This document shows, in pieces, positions 47,866-59,474 of a DNA stretch of 64,000 bases (positions are counted from its first letter, which is position 1; every line of letters begins with the position of its first letter). Source of the DNA: Nannobrachium achirus (Eukaryota; Chordata; Actinopteri; Myctophiformes; Myctophidae); contig OY997642.1 in NCBI GenBank assembly GCA_963921795.1, positions 35,161,796 to 35,225,795 on the forward strand. Direction: 5' to 3'. Made by a program: the position numbers and the translations under genes. The notes beneath the pieces are model-generated. The model searched no databases. It saw only the letters and a program-made list of their open reading frames with translations, and was not told where the DNA came from.

Positions 47866-48310
47866 CAGGGACGTGCTGACCATTGGGAAAAGCGGGACAA
47901 CTCCCGAACGGCCGGTTCATTCCCGGCCGGTCAAGGCCGGCCATTAGGGAAAAAAATTAAATAAAATGTCGGCCGTCGTTCCATTTTGGGGGCTGGGTGG
48001 CCAACAAAGTAAATCGTCACTGTCGGGTAGAAACCATCTCCAAGTTTCAAATTTGTAAATTTTTTCGCAAAGCCCTGCTTCATCATACAAGGCCGTCGCA
48101 CAAAAGTAGTGAAAACAGCAGATCTACAAGCACACAACGCCTCGCGGTGCGAGGCGTTGTGTGCTTGTAGATCGGCTGTTTTCACTAGTTTAAATCATTT
48201 TTAAAATGATAAATACAAAACAAACAGTTTTGGACATAAAAGGTTTCCACCTGACAACAACGAAATATAACTCATTTCCCAGGCTGAATCAGGGGCCCAG
48301 CACGTCCCTG
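47866..48310 (+). mobile_element. hAT MITE, CAGGGACGTGC family, with nested TA-type MITE
   Basis: The termini CAGGGACGTGCTGACC and CAGCACGTCCCTG are flanked by a perfect duplication aatgtcag (47858-47865 and 48311-48318). GGCCGG repeats lie at 47908-47942. A TA-type MITE is nested at about 48012-48269. Confidence 0.92.
48012..48269 (-). mobile_element. TA-type MITE, ATATCGTC family, nested copy
   Basis: It runs from AATCGTCACTGTCGGGTAG to TTTCCACCTGACAACAACGA. The palindrome at 48106-48190 is the best preserved of the family, with a perfect AACGCCTCGC...GCGAGGCGTT centre. Confidence 0.85.
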
Positions 48311-48391
48311 AATGTCAGCGTGCTTTTGAAGGTTTCACAATTCTCCCTGATTCCACTCGCCTCCTTCCTCCACCTCCTCATCATTCTGTAT

Positions 48392-48393
<2 letters not shown>

Positions 48394-48427
<34 letters not shown>
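48394..48427. repeat. (TC)n microsatellite
   Basis: About 17 units. Confidence 0.95.
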
Positions 48428-48432
<5 letters not shown>

Positions 48433-49329
48433 CTTCCTCTTCCCTCTCCCCTGTGACTGAGGTTGGAAGAGCGGGTGAGAGGAAAGGGGCCAAGACATCC
48501 ACATGACCTTGGAATTAGTGGAGCTCCTGGGACGGTGCTTGCTGGGTGGGACAACATTGCCAGCTGCTGGAGTCTGGTCACCTCCGTCCGTGGTGTGCAA
48601 GATGAATACATGGGTTGTATAGGGCTCGCAACAAAGTGGTCCCCGGTGCCATTCTCTGTGCTGCAGCCATCGCACGCCCCAACAGGGGGAGCTAGTCGGA
48701 ACAATCACTTTGGAGTGATTAAAAGCGTGTGGACGACATTAAAGAGATTCCTTTTGATGTGTGCTGATTAAAATAACTGAAATTGTGTTACTTATGTATA
48801 AGCCAAATAAAGCAGTGCACTGACCCAAGTGAGTCATATGTTACCTGATACCTTCAGAAACAGACCTTCGGTGGCCCTTTTTCCCCACATCCCATCACCC
48901 CAGGAGGCATCTGCACCTTCAGAGCCTCCTCCACAGTGCTGCCAATGGGGCTTCCAGATCCAAGCTCAGCTCAGCTGCTGAGGTAATCAGCATTCTCTGT
49001 CTTTGTCTGTGTGCATTTGCCGCCGTGCATGCATGAGCGCCTGTTTGCCCAGTCCAAGTTTACACTGCATGTGTGTGTGTTTACTCTCTGCAGTATGTAT
49101 TACGTATTATGCATGTGTGTCATTCTGTTAATTGCTTTAGCAAAATGCATATCCCATCAGCACCGCATAAATGTCATAGCCCCAGGGCTAACGTGTCACC
49201 CACATGGACAAATAAATAATGGAATTAAAGGCCTAGCTAACTGGCCTGTCATCGGCTGCTTGACTTCTGTATGTGTAGTCAGGCCACAGATATATCTATT
49301 TATCCAACAGTATTTTGATTACGTGGACA
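48428..49329. other. intergenic DNA, no gene seen
   Basis: Nothing coding or repetitive was recognised. Confidence 0.4.
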
Positions 49330-50345
49330 AATTTAGAAGTTAAATGATGAATGCTGAACTGGTCGGGTCCCAAAGTGAGATGTATATTTATCCTGGCGCT
49401 GCGGAGCACTTTATAACCCTAATCCTGTGGAGTTTTCATGTGTAAACACTATCTGAGATTATGTAAAAACATTTTAGGATTATGTAAAGGAGCAATTAGT
49501 CAGCTAAGCCTCTGGCTCCCCAGCGTACGTAGACACAGTTCAGAGCGGCTGTACTCAGCAAGCCCTTTCATCTGGTATTAATTGAGACATTTATTAAAAG
49601 AGTTCCCTTCTCCCATGTAGGCCTGCCTATACGTTTGACAGGCGTTGAAACTGGGAAAGCTACCGGACATCCCAGCAAGCGTCAATCGCGCCTGAGCTTG
49701 ACCCGTTCCACAAACGGGACTGTGAGCAGAGGAACAGAGCATGCGTATCCATCCTCACAGTTGATTTCTTTCTTTATTTGGATTCCCAGTGACCTCTTGG
49801 TGTAGCATGGAATTGGGGGATATTAATCGGGACTTAGGCCCAGCCAGTTCCCGGGCTCTCATCTTCCGTCTTGTCTACAAAGGTGCCCAAGCGGACCAAA
49901 TCCTGGCTTCATTTCTCCATATGAACTCATTTCCTCGCGGTGGTTCCCGAGTTCATGGTAATGTAACCTGAGGAGCGCATGGGCCGGCCGCCTCCAGGGG
50001 ATGAAAGCATCCAAAAGCCTGAGAATTAACCCCCGCAGGTCAACTGCATTATCCACCTCTATTTATAGTTAAACTTTAATTTTTTTGCCTCGCAAAGACA
50101 CCCAAAAAAACGGATTACAGGGGTCAAAGCGAGAGATTTGCAGTTAATTAAATCAATCAGAGAGTGACTGACAAAATCTATGTATTTTTCCTCCTTTCCC
50201 TCCGTGCACTTTATTAAGATCTTAATTAGATTATGTGGCTATATTTCACAGCCAATTCTGTACGAGTGCCAAGGTTTTCTCCATTTTGTTCCAAGATCTG
50301 ACAAAAAATGTCTCATTCCATAGATTCATTGCTGGTAGCTTAGTG
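49330..50345. promoter_or_regulatory. candidate conserved non-coding region
   Basis: A full kilobase free of MITEs and microsatellites contrasts sharply with the surroundings. It contains homeodomain-type sites (TTAATTGAG-like, GTTAATTAAATCAATCAG, CTTAATTAGATTA), a GGATTA PITX/OTX-type site near 50112 and TGACTGACA/TCTGACA TALE-type sites. These are motif readings only. Its position downstream of foxc1a makes it a candidate enhancer. Confidence 0.35.
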
Positions 50346-50670
50346 CTTTGACAGACATTATAAAGACTTATATAACAAATATATGAGTATGAGGAGCCAA
50401 TTGTCTCTAACTCTATATACTTACACTATATATCTTTCTATAGTTGAAGCCCTTAGGGCTTTTGTGTTATCCTTTGAGCACCATTGCATAATTGTACCAC
50501 TGTACTATCTGCAAACTGTTAATAAAGTATTCATATCAATCAAACTCTGTATGTTGAACAGATTACTTGTAACTTCAGTACCTGTGTATAAACTGATGTT
50601 TGTGAGGAAGAAATGGGCCATTTAGCCTCAACTACTACTTATTAATTATTATTAAGTGATTGGTTATGTC

Positions 50671-51033
50671 CAGTGGTGTGTTCTAGATTTATTTTGCACG
50701 TCATGCAGACAGGCCAATATGAGTGGTTGGAGTTGGCACTCCCAGACTGTGATAGAGACGGCCCCATCCAATCACCTGCTAAAGAATTTGAAAAAATGGC
50801 CCGCCCCTTACATCGGGTCTGCCCGAGCAATCCCAGATGTAAGGCAGGGCGTTATGCAGGCATACGCACTGCTGCCACCATCTGGCGCAGTAAGGTTACA
50901 TTATCACCTCAATAAAGACAATATTGTATCAGATGCGTATCAGATACGCTTTCTCAGACTGTTTTTGAAAGGCTACAAATTTTTTTTCTGGTCACACTAC
51001 GTATAATGCACATCATGGTAGAACACACCACTG
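50671..51033 (+). mobile_element. hAT-type MITE, CAGTGGTGTGTTCTA family
   Basis: The termini CAGTGGTGTGTTCTAG and GTAGAACACACCACTG are clear. No duplication is seen because the right end abuts a SINE at 51031. Confidence 0.8.
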
Positions 51034-51199
51034 GATAGCTGAATGGTTAGAGAACCTGCCTGGGGAGCCTGGTACCAGGTTCGATTCCAGGCCACCAATG
51101 CAGGTGTTCAGGCACTTGATACTATGGTAGAGCTTGCCCGGGCCATTGTCGCAATAGTGGCGTGAACACATTGCGGATAGGATGGTGACTGTCCTTGAT
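51031..51199 (+). mobile_element. tRNA-derived SINE, copy 1
   Basis: The head reads GATAGCTGAATGGTTAGAG (A-box like) and a B box GGTTCGATTCC follows 30 bases later, typical of a tRNA-derived pol III promoter. The body after the head is unrecognised. The 3' edge is set by the next SINE, which inserted into or just after it. Confidence 0.65.
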
Positions 51200-51214
51200 A
51201 ATACGCTAAGCTTT

Positions 51215-51403
51215 TTTTTAAGGATATGTTTTGGGTCTTTATTGATAGGGGACAGATAGGAAACAGAGAGAGACAGAGAGAGATGGGGACTTTGACACGC
51301 AGCAAAGGTCATTGGGAACGGGATTCGAACCCGCAACATGCTACAAAAAAGGACTGCACCTATATGTGGTGTGCGACTGGCCCACTAGGCCAGCAGGCGC
51401 CCC
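51215..51403 (-). mobile_element. tRNA-derived SINE, copy 2, with 15-bp target duplication
   Basis: On the minus strand it begins GGCGCCTGCTGGCCTAGTGG, has a B box GGGTTCGAATCCCG, then a TCTCTCTCTGTCTC-like body and ends near TATCAATAAAGACCC. The perfect 15-bp duplication AATACGCTAAGCTTT is at 51200-51214 and 51404-51418. The perfect repeat suggests a recent insertion. Confidence 0.88.
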
Positions 51404-51418
51404 AATACGCTAAGCTTT

Positions 51419-53095
51419 GACCTCTCACCACTTCTCCTATAATTCCTGGAGGGACTGTAAGCTCACCTCCCACAATGCACTGGGCCATCCGCACCACCGG
51501 CGGTAGGTTTCTCTGTTTGCCGGCAGTGCGGCCTCGACTTCCACTTGACACAGCCTGTTGCTGGCAGTCTGTTTGAATTATGTAGCTAGCTAACTATTAA
51601 CTAACACGCTAATGTTATGTGCATGTCAATGCGCAACTTCTAAACAGGTGATAACTTATTCCGCCCACCAGTTACTAACTCCGGGCCGTGCGCTTGTCGA
51701 CACATGAAGCATCAGCTGATCAGCCAGGGCATTTGCTCTCCTAGCAGCTGGCTAGCTAGTAATGCTTCCGCTTCCCCCTTCAATTCCATTCTATGGGAGA
51801 AAATGTCTTCTATGTGCAGTACGTTGTTCGGCTTCAAAGCGTACGGAGTCCGACGTGTATGAAACGTGGCATTCAACATTGGTGAACTGGCCGCCAACCA
51901 ATAGGAAAGAAGCACTGTTGTTGACCCCAATTGTTTCACTTGTAGTTTCAGTGCACCAACCACTCCAACGTAACTCAAACAAACTACACACCAGAACAAC
52001 AGCACTCATGCCAGCACTGCCCACAGCCCCGCAAAACAACATGGGAAACTGACACATCTGAAGTCTTGACTTGCATTCGCTACAATGCGTCTGAAGTGCA
52101 TGCATTACTGTGCCCTGGCCTAAAGCCTCCCCGGCACCCCAGGGTCCTACTTTCCAAATTCCATACTACAGCTATGCAAACTTCTGATAAAGTATTCAAT
52201 CAATCAATCAAAGCTTGTGGCAGCAGCACCTGTCACATTTTAAGGCAAAAAAGTGTGACTTCGATTCTCCCAAATCCTCTGTAGACAACCAAGAGGACTT
52301 TTATGTTCCAGTGGGCCATAGAACTGGGGTTGTATCCAAGCTCACTTCCTGGCCCACAAGTAGTCTAGACACATTAAGAGCCAGTGTTGTTTTTGTTTCC
52401 TGTATGAATGGCAAGTATGGTCCTGAAGCAAGCACTGAGAATTTACTACAATCACTCAACAAACGATATCCAATTTCTTGATTAGAATTGCGATCTATAG
52501 TGAAGAAATTGCCATTTGATGGCCGTGAAAGAGAGAAAACCCAGCTGTTGTGTCTTCAGAGTATAAGTGTATAAACAGCCACGCAGTGTTTATGTGGTGA
52601 GGCTGCACGCTGGAGGAAACAAACTGAAATATCTAGACAGCTATTCTGGAATAATAAACATGGCCTGAAATATTCAAATCTAAAATGTCTCATATCTAAA
52701 TCTTTTTGAACTCCCACACTGAGCTCCCGTTGGGAGGAAGTAGAGGAGGCTGGCCTGCTATGTTTAGTGCAAGGCGGCACTGAGAGGGACTTGAGCAGCA
52801 AGGTCAAGAAATGACTGATGAAGTAATGTCGCTCCAAACAAGATGTAAACTTACAATACATAAATAATTGGAAGTATACCTTACAGTGAGATATTTTTAT
52901 GTGTATGTTCTGTCTTTTGCATTTGAGCATCATGTGTGCACTCACATCTATTAGCATGGAAGTAGAAAGGTATGTAAGTAGAGATTATATCATTTTTTAT
53001 GTGTTCATGTACATGTAGCACTAAAATAAATGTAGCTTTATTTCAACGTTTGTGACATTTAGACCTTCATCGGGACAGACAATTCCTCTATTTAA
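51419..53095. other. intergenic DNA, no gene seen
   Basis: A retroposon-like tail with ATCA units is at 52173-52211. The stretch 51560-52110 has open frames on both strands but no recognisable protein. Confidence 0.4.
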
Positions 53096-53186
53096 AGAAG
53101 ATGGGATTTTTTTCTCGGGTCGTGACCCATAACAATCGGTCCATGACCCACAAATGGGTCCCGACCCAGTGTTTGGGAACCAGTGA
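53096..53186 (+). mobile_element. right-hand fragment of the GGTTCCCAAACC hAT family
   Basis: ACAAATGGGTCCCGACCCAG and GTTTGGGAACCAGTG match the right part of the copy at 7161-7446. The left part is absent. Confidence 0.65.
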
Positions 53187-54497
53187 TCTATAGAATGTAT
53201 TCGAATGCCTGCTTGCTCGGACCAAATGTTAATGTTCTCTCCGGGATCCAACTGAAGTTGGATAGCAGGGCCGGGCTAGAGCTCCCCAGGGACCTGACCT
53301 ACCAATTCAGAGGCATTTCCTCCCACATGGGTCCCCTGTGCAAGTAGACAAGGTACAGGAAGGGGCACAAATGCTGCACGAAACCTCCAGCACACGTCTC
53401 CTGTTTGTTTCTGCCTTCACATGGCATGCTGCATAGACACAAGCAAACAACCATATACGGTACTATACCAGCAAAGGTTGAGCGTTGTGTTTTTAGTTTT
53501 TGCTTGTTTTTTAAAGTAAATCCTCAGTGTGCATTTGTACGCTGTGGCGCTGTGGAATATGAGATGTGATATGAGATGTATGACTGGGTTCCATTTGAGC
53601 CAGCTGTGCAATGAATGGTCAGTGACGGGTCAAGACCAGGTGACACCTTGAATGAGAAGATAGATGGTCCTCTGTTGTGGCGTGTTAATGGTCAAAGTGG
53701 TAATTGGCCTCTCTCTCCTCATACTCTTCCACCTTCCTTAACACTCCACCCACCCAACTCCATCTCCCCCACTTCACTCAGCCCAACCCCTGCCCAGAGC
53801 ACAAAGGGAGCCTGTGTGTGAGGTGTTCTGCGACCCACCCTCCTTCACCACTGCACCTCTCCTCTCCAGGCTCCTTTTGGCCCTGCCCCTCTCTCTCTCT
53901 CCCTCCCTCCCTCCCTCTCTCTCTGCCCCAGCTGTGTGGCTGATGTGCTCCATTTGCTAGATGATGGACTGAACAGGACGAGGCAAAAGTTCACGCGAGC
54001 ACACCTTTCCTGTTCACATGGCAGGGGGGCCCGCCTGAACCCCCTCCTCGTCCCCGGCCCACTCAGGGGCCACCTCTAGTGCGCCACTAAAGCGCTGCCG
54101 GCCCTCCTCCTCCTCCTCCTCTCCGCACTACAATTTGTCCCCTCATTTGAGTCCGGCCACGCCTCTGTTGTCCTAATGGCGTAAGTGCACTGCGCTGTGC
54201 TCAAGCTGCTCTTTCCCCGCCTGGGAGAGAGGAACGGGGGAAGAGGCGGAGGTGGGTTGGGGAGTAGAGAGAGAGAGGGAGAGAGAGAGAGAGAGAGACA
54301 GGGTGCTTTGTCTGGGGTCAATATGAGCACGTGAGCCCAGTCAGCCCACACTGTGCATGGTATGGTTCGTTTAGCATATACATATGCATACTGTATCCAT
54401 ATTCCTAGGAGGAGAGCCTTTGGACCAAACAGCTGTGCCTCTATGTTATACTTTCATACCTGCACACAGTCAAATATTCAGCGTTGATTTGACTCAG
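53187..54497. other. intergenic DNA, no gene seen
   Basis: CT-rich (53890-53925) and GA-rich (54266-54300) simple repeats are present. No coding region was recognised. Confidence 0.4.
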
Positions 54498-54767
54498 AGG
54501 GGCCTTTTCCACCGGCAAAGAACCGGTTCCAGAACCAGTGCCGGTTCAACTTTCTTGGAACTTGGTTCGTTCTTGCGAACCGGCTTGCGTTTCCACCAGA
54601 TTGAACCATGATTGAACCAGAGGAACCAAGGATTTTGTGGTTCCCGTTCGGAACCAACTTTTAGGTTCGGAACCAATTCCGGTTCTCGGTGGAAAATCTC
54701 ACCTCTGGTTCATCCCATAGGCGGGAGAAAGAACCAGAACCGGTTCTTTGCCGGTGGAAAAGGCCCT
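54498..54767. mobile_element. foldback MITE with GGCCTTTTCCACCGGC ends
   Basis: The ends GGCCTTTTCCACCGGCAAAG and their complement at 54747-54766 are exact over about 30 bases, through AAAGAACCGGTTC. The interior is rich in GGTTCC/GGAACC palindromes. No coding region; the superfamily is not certain. Confidence 0.8.
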
Positions 54768-54794
54768 AGAGAGTGTACTGTACACACCCAGCAA

Positions 54795-55240
54795 ACATTT
54801 TAGGTATATTAGACATCTAATATACGTCTAAACTTATACTAGACGTCTAAGTTTATACGTATAAAAAATGGTCTACCAGAGGTATAGATATGCAAGTTTT
54901 TTAGACGTCTAAACTTAGACTAGACGTCTAATATACGTCTAATAGACGTCTAAGTTTATACCTGGGTCAAAAGTAGTGAAAAAATGCAGAGCATCAGAAC
55001 AGAACTCAAGCACCAGAGGCATCAGTTTAGGTCAGTTTTTCACTACTTTTGCCGGCCGTTAAGGTCTAAATATAGACGTCTATTAGACGTCTAAATTTAG
55101 ACCCAGGTAAAAACTTAGACGTCTATTAGATGTATATTAGACGTCTAGTCTAAGTTTAGACGTCTAAAAAACTTGCTATACCTCTGGTAGACCATTTTTT
55201 ATACGTATAAACTTAGACGTCTAGTATAAGTTGTTTAGTG
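54795..55240. mobile_element. large foldback built from TAGACGTCTA palindromes
   Basis: The left arm (about 54832-54970) and right arm (about 55090-55231) are near-perfect complements, including ATACGTATAAAAAATGGTCT and CCAGAGGTATA. Many TAGACGTCTA or close palindromes lie along the arms. The centre holds GTAGTGAAAAA and its complement TTTTTCACTAC around 54975-55047. No coding region or clear target duplication was found. Confidence 0.85.
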
Positions 55241-55577
55241 GGGCATGTATCCAAATGGACCAAATGGTCTGGGAGTTTCAAATGGATAAATGAACACTGA
55301 GGATTTCACTGTGCACAGCAATATCCGGCCTGCAAAGGTCTCCAAACATCGCCGTTCTCAAGTCTAATTTGGAGGTACTGTACAATAGAATAGAGAGACA
55401 GTAGATGCTTCTGCTGTTTGTATTTTTAATCGGTAGGCATGCAGCACCTCTGGGTTGGGGGAGGCTGGGCCCAAGCAAAACAAATGGCAGAGCCATGCAC
55501 CGCTTCCTCTTTTCCCACAGTTCAGCTGTCTAAAGTGAAAATGTTCTGCCAGTGAATGACTGAGCACAATGTGGCAA

Positions 55578-55622
55578 CCCCCCCCCCCCCCCCCCCCCCC
55601 CCCAACACACACACACACACAC
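55578..55622. repeat. poly-C run of 26 followed by (AC)n
   Basis: C homopolymer at 55578-55603, then AC units to 55622. Confidence 0.9.
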
Positions 55623-55858
55623 ACCCCACCATGTCCCTCCAACACCCACAGCCACCCTCTGACCACCATATGCATGTCGCCCTCACATACCCCCCAACAC
55701 GCACACACTCCCCTTCAGCCCAAAGGAATTCATTTTCTAATTTTCCTTGACTGAGAAAACAATACACATGCCTTAACAATGTTGACATCTCTAATGCCTT
55801 AAAACGCACTGGTAATGGAACTTTGATTGGTAGTAAGTGGATACACGATTACAAACGA

Positions 55859-55993
<135 letters not shown>

Positions 55994-56156
55994 GCTCATT
56001 CACTGCACTGTACAATGTGTTTCTGACCTGCACTGGACCACAATGCACAATTTACAGCATACAGTTTAGTAAAATAGTAAAAGATTCTTTGTCCATGTAT
56101 TTATTAGAAACTTTGCCTTTGTTGAAATTAATTGAACACGTTACCCATGTAGGCCT

Positions 56157-56670
56157 ACGATTATTGACTGCTTTAACTATTGAAAAATAACAGATATACA
56201 AACTCACAGCGCGGCACCAAGTGCCGCGCTGCGAGCTTGTAGATCTGCTATTTTTGAAAAATCGTGAAAATTAGAATTTTGACCTGATTCTATAAGTGTC
56301 TTTTGAATCCTAGCCATCATCAAAGAAAAGGTCCTTTTCACTTAAATGGAGCTCAGTTAGCCTGTTCTTGAGAGACTACTATGTCAGTGGTTCTCAAACC
56401 TTTTCATGTGAAGGACCCCCAAAATGATATGCATTTGGCCACGGACCCCCCATCTCAAAATATTTAGTTCCAGGGACCACCCAGAAGCAAAACTTTAGTT
56501 ACAAACGTTCGCTTTGAAAATACATATAGTCAAAGATTTGCACAAATTTTGACGACTTTTTCAAAAATAGCAGATCTACAAGCTCGCAGCGCGGCACCGA
56601 GTGCCGCGCTGTGAGCTTGTATATCTGCTATTTTTCACTGGTTAAAGCATTCAATAATTCTAGGCCTAAA
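56157..56670 (-). mobile_element. third copy of the two-palindrome composite, ends missing
   Basis: Palindromes at 56171-56262 and 56560-56636 bracket the same inner segment as 30436-30917, including a CAGTGGTTCTCAAAC end at 56395 and AAAGATTTGCACAAATTTTG. The CAGGGGCGTCAC termini are not recognisable, so this copy is truncated or diverged. Confidence 0.75.
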
Positions 56671-57284
56671 TGGGTTAAGATACAAATACAAGTTTTCGTT
56701 GTATGAAGGTCTCTGGTAAAGTGAGACATGTTCTGTCCTCTACGGTACTAATTTGCATTCTCTGGTTGCAGTTATACGCTAACCACAGAGTGACACATTT
56801 CAACTTTATATGTCATTTATTTCTAATGAAATATAGAGCAGAGAGCCTGACACACATGACTGAGGACAAGTGGTCATTCTGAGCGTAGGCACTACTATAC
56901 GTCCCAAGTCTAAGGTTAATAGATTGTTGCTGTTTTTAGTGGTAGAATAAGGTAGTAGTCTATAGATAGAAAGACCTTTATTGAGTTTTTTCTTTTTAGT
57001 AAACACAGGACTGATAGCAGAATCTACAAACTTTAATACTGTAGATGACTCAAAAATTGTGATAACTGTTTTACAGACAAATTTACCACTTACACCCTAT
57101 ACCTATATACTGACCAAAATCCGCCATTTTAACAGCCAAATAGACAGTGTGGGGTTTTGTAATACAGTATGTGTATTCAAAGCACAAAGGTAGAGAGAGA
57201 GAAGGAGGGAGACAAAGAGAGACAATTTCAAATATGCAATAACCCCAGTTAACCCACCAATATTGGGCACAGAAACGTGTCTAT
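56671..57284. other. intergenic DNA, no gene seen
   Basis: Nothing coding was recognised. Confidence 0.4.
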
Positions 57285-57612
57285 ACCAGAAAGACGCCTA
57301 AGGTCGCGCCATCTGTCTTGGCCATATATGGATTCTGTTAGTGTGGTTCTCCTAACAGGACATCATCTGGGATAGAATCCCTTTTATGCCCATATATGGA
57401 GATCCCTGCTCTTGAGTATTCGACACCACTGTGATGTCACCTGTTTATGCCCATATATGGAGATCCCTGCTCTGAGTAACTGACATCACTGTGATGTCAC
57501 CTGTGATGTGTCAGGGAAACCACAGTGTCAGGCGCTACCCGTATGGACAGATACGGACAAGCTGTGACGGTTCTGATAGTAAACTGTGGTCCTACGGTTG
57601 CAAATAATTATG
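57285..57612 (-). mobile_element. CArG-box repeat family, copy 2
   Basis: Perfect CArG boxes CCATATATGG are at 57322-57331, 57390-57399 and 57451-57460. The phrase ATATGGAGATCCCTGCTCT occurs twice in tandem, and GATGTCACCTGT repeats. The ends (GACGCCTAAGGTCGCGCC and CCTACGGTTGCAAA) match those at about 13184-13885 in reverse. Confidence 0.6.
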
Positions 57613-58139
57613 TTTCCTGTGTGTCTGTCTGTGTGTCTTATACACCCTAGGCCAGATTTGGCTGAGACCTTCCATAGCAGTGGGTTATGATCCGGGGAAG
57701 GTCATGAGCAACTTTTTGAAATGTTTTACACTTTAATATTTAACTTTTTACAACTTTACTTTTACACTCGATCAATGGAGGTCGGACTGGGCTGAAAGTT
57801 TGCCCAAATATGGAGATGACTGACTTCATTGTCCTGCCATCATAGATGACTGACATTATACACCGTTTCAACATGTACACAAAAATAGAACATTGTGCTT
57901 ATGTGCATTAACTGGACAATGCTGGGTAATGTATGTTTCCTGTGGCTATCTTCACAAAATATACAGTTTGTGCAGCAAAACACCTGTTCTCTCCATTCTG
58001 CAACACTGTTAATGTGACATAAGCTGCTTTGAAATCTACAGGCCAATGGTAGGAAACATATCAAAATAAATGTGCATAAAGCATGTTAGCTTCCTGAACT
58101 GATACCATTCAATTATCAGCAGTAGGAAAAAAATCGAAC
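57613..58139. other. intergenic DNA, no gene seen
   Basis: Nothing coding was recognised. Confidence 0.4.
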
Positions 58140-58156
58140 CTCTGTTCGAAGTGGAG

Positions 58157-58230
<74 letters not shown>

Positions 58231-58395
58231 TGCAGTTGATGCTCAGGGCAGGCTAGACTCAACAGCACCTCTCTGGTCACCCAGGGTACTACATACAGGC
58301 TACATACAGACCCACCCACCCACAAACATACCTACAAACATACCTACACACACGGCCACGTATAGGGAGCTTGTGTTCCACACAGCTCCAAAAAG
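58140..58395 (+). repeat. GAGCGGTGG-related repeat with (GT)n, copy 3
   Basis: (GT)n at 58158-58229 leads into GTATTGCAGTTGATGCTCAG and CCTCTCTGGTCACCCAGG, the inverted counterpart of 42000-42240. It ends near ACACACGGCCACGTATAGGG. The GAGCGGTGG end itself is not clear here. Confidence 0.55.
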
Positions 58396-58449
58396 CTAGT
58401 ATATGGTATCATAATCTTTTTCTGAACAAGAAAGTCTGAATGTGGTGCC

Positions 58450-58482
58450 GTACAAGGTTTCCACCCGACAGAGACGGTATAC
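58450..58482 (-). mobile_element. solo terminus of the ATATCGTC family
   Basis: TACAAGGTTTCCACCCGACA followed by GAGACGGTATA is one end of the TA-type MITE with no partner nearby. Confidence 0.65.
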
Positions 58483-58910
58483 AGTGGCAATGGCTTTCAC
58501 CCTGGTCAGGTTAAGCACCACATGGCTTCCCATGACAAGGCTCTGTCTGACAACACTCATTAACCAGTTAGCCTCCCATGAACACCTCTGTCTGTTATGA
58601 AAGCTAATTGTTAGCCAAGTTAATGGTGCCAGCAACAACTTTTCTTCCTCAGCCAGGAGATTTATAGCTGTCCACATTTTTGTTGCCTGAAACCATTCAC
58701 ACACATTATACACCTGTCACATTCCACATCGCATGTGCCATACTGTACATACCATACCAGGAAATTGTGGCACTTATTCTGTAATCTGTAGGCGTAATTT
58801 CGCCATTTTTATTGCCATGGATTTTGAATTCCTGGATTTTCACTTTACTTTACATACAAGGACTGCTTTACAGAGAAACAAAGTTGCATTGCATTAATGT
58901 TTATGTGTGT

Positions 58911-58964
<54 letters not shown>

Positions 58965-59075
58965 CTGTGTATGCATGAGTGTGCAATGTGCATGTGTGCG
59001 CTCAAGACAAGAGAGAGAGAGAATTTGTGTATTAAGTGTGTGCGCGTATGCGTGTGCATGTGTGTGCTCAAGAGG

Positions 59076-59128
<53 letters not shown>

Positions 59129-59474
59129 TACAATTGTAGCTGGTAACTCTGGGCTCCTTCCTTCATTAGAGGGACCCCTTTGTTCTCTTTTGCTCTTGCT
59201 CAATCCCTGAGCCAATGAGTTTGTGGTGTCATATGCAAAGCACACAGCATTTGGCTGACACTGACCCACCAGCCCAGATCAACCCCCCCCCCGTCCCGCC
59301 TTGGCCTGACGTGGTGTTTGCAGGCATGTACGTCTGGAATGAGCGGCCGATCTGCTGCTATCGTCATTGACTTTGCATATCTGGATTTCATGTCATCTCA
59401 TCAAGGAAACATCTTGACACACCTGGTACTAAGTAAATTCTCAACTAATGCAGCTGCCCATAAAGGAACATGTT
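58483..59474. other. intergenic DNA with two (GA)n arrays
   Basis: (GA)n lies at 58915-58962 and 59079-59121. No gene was seen. Confidence 0.5.

Noticed and set aside
51031-51403. Possible functional tRNA genes
   Set aside because: The A and B boxes belong to SINE heads; bodies, tails and a 15-bp target duplication show retroposons, and no full cloverleaf is evident.
51762-52105. Open frames on both strands near 52 kb
   Set aside because: No recognised protein on either strand and no splice or promoter support.
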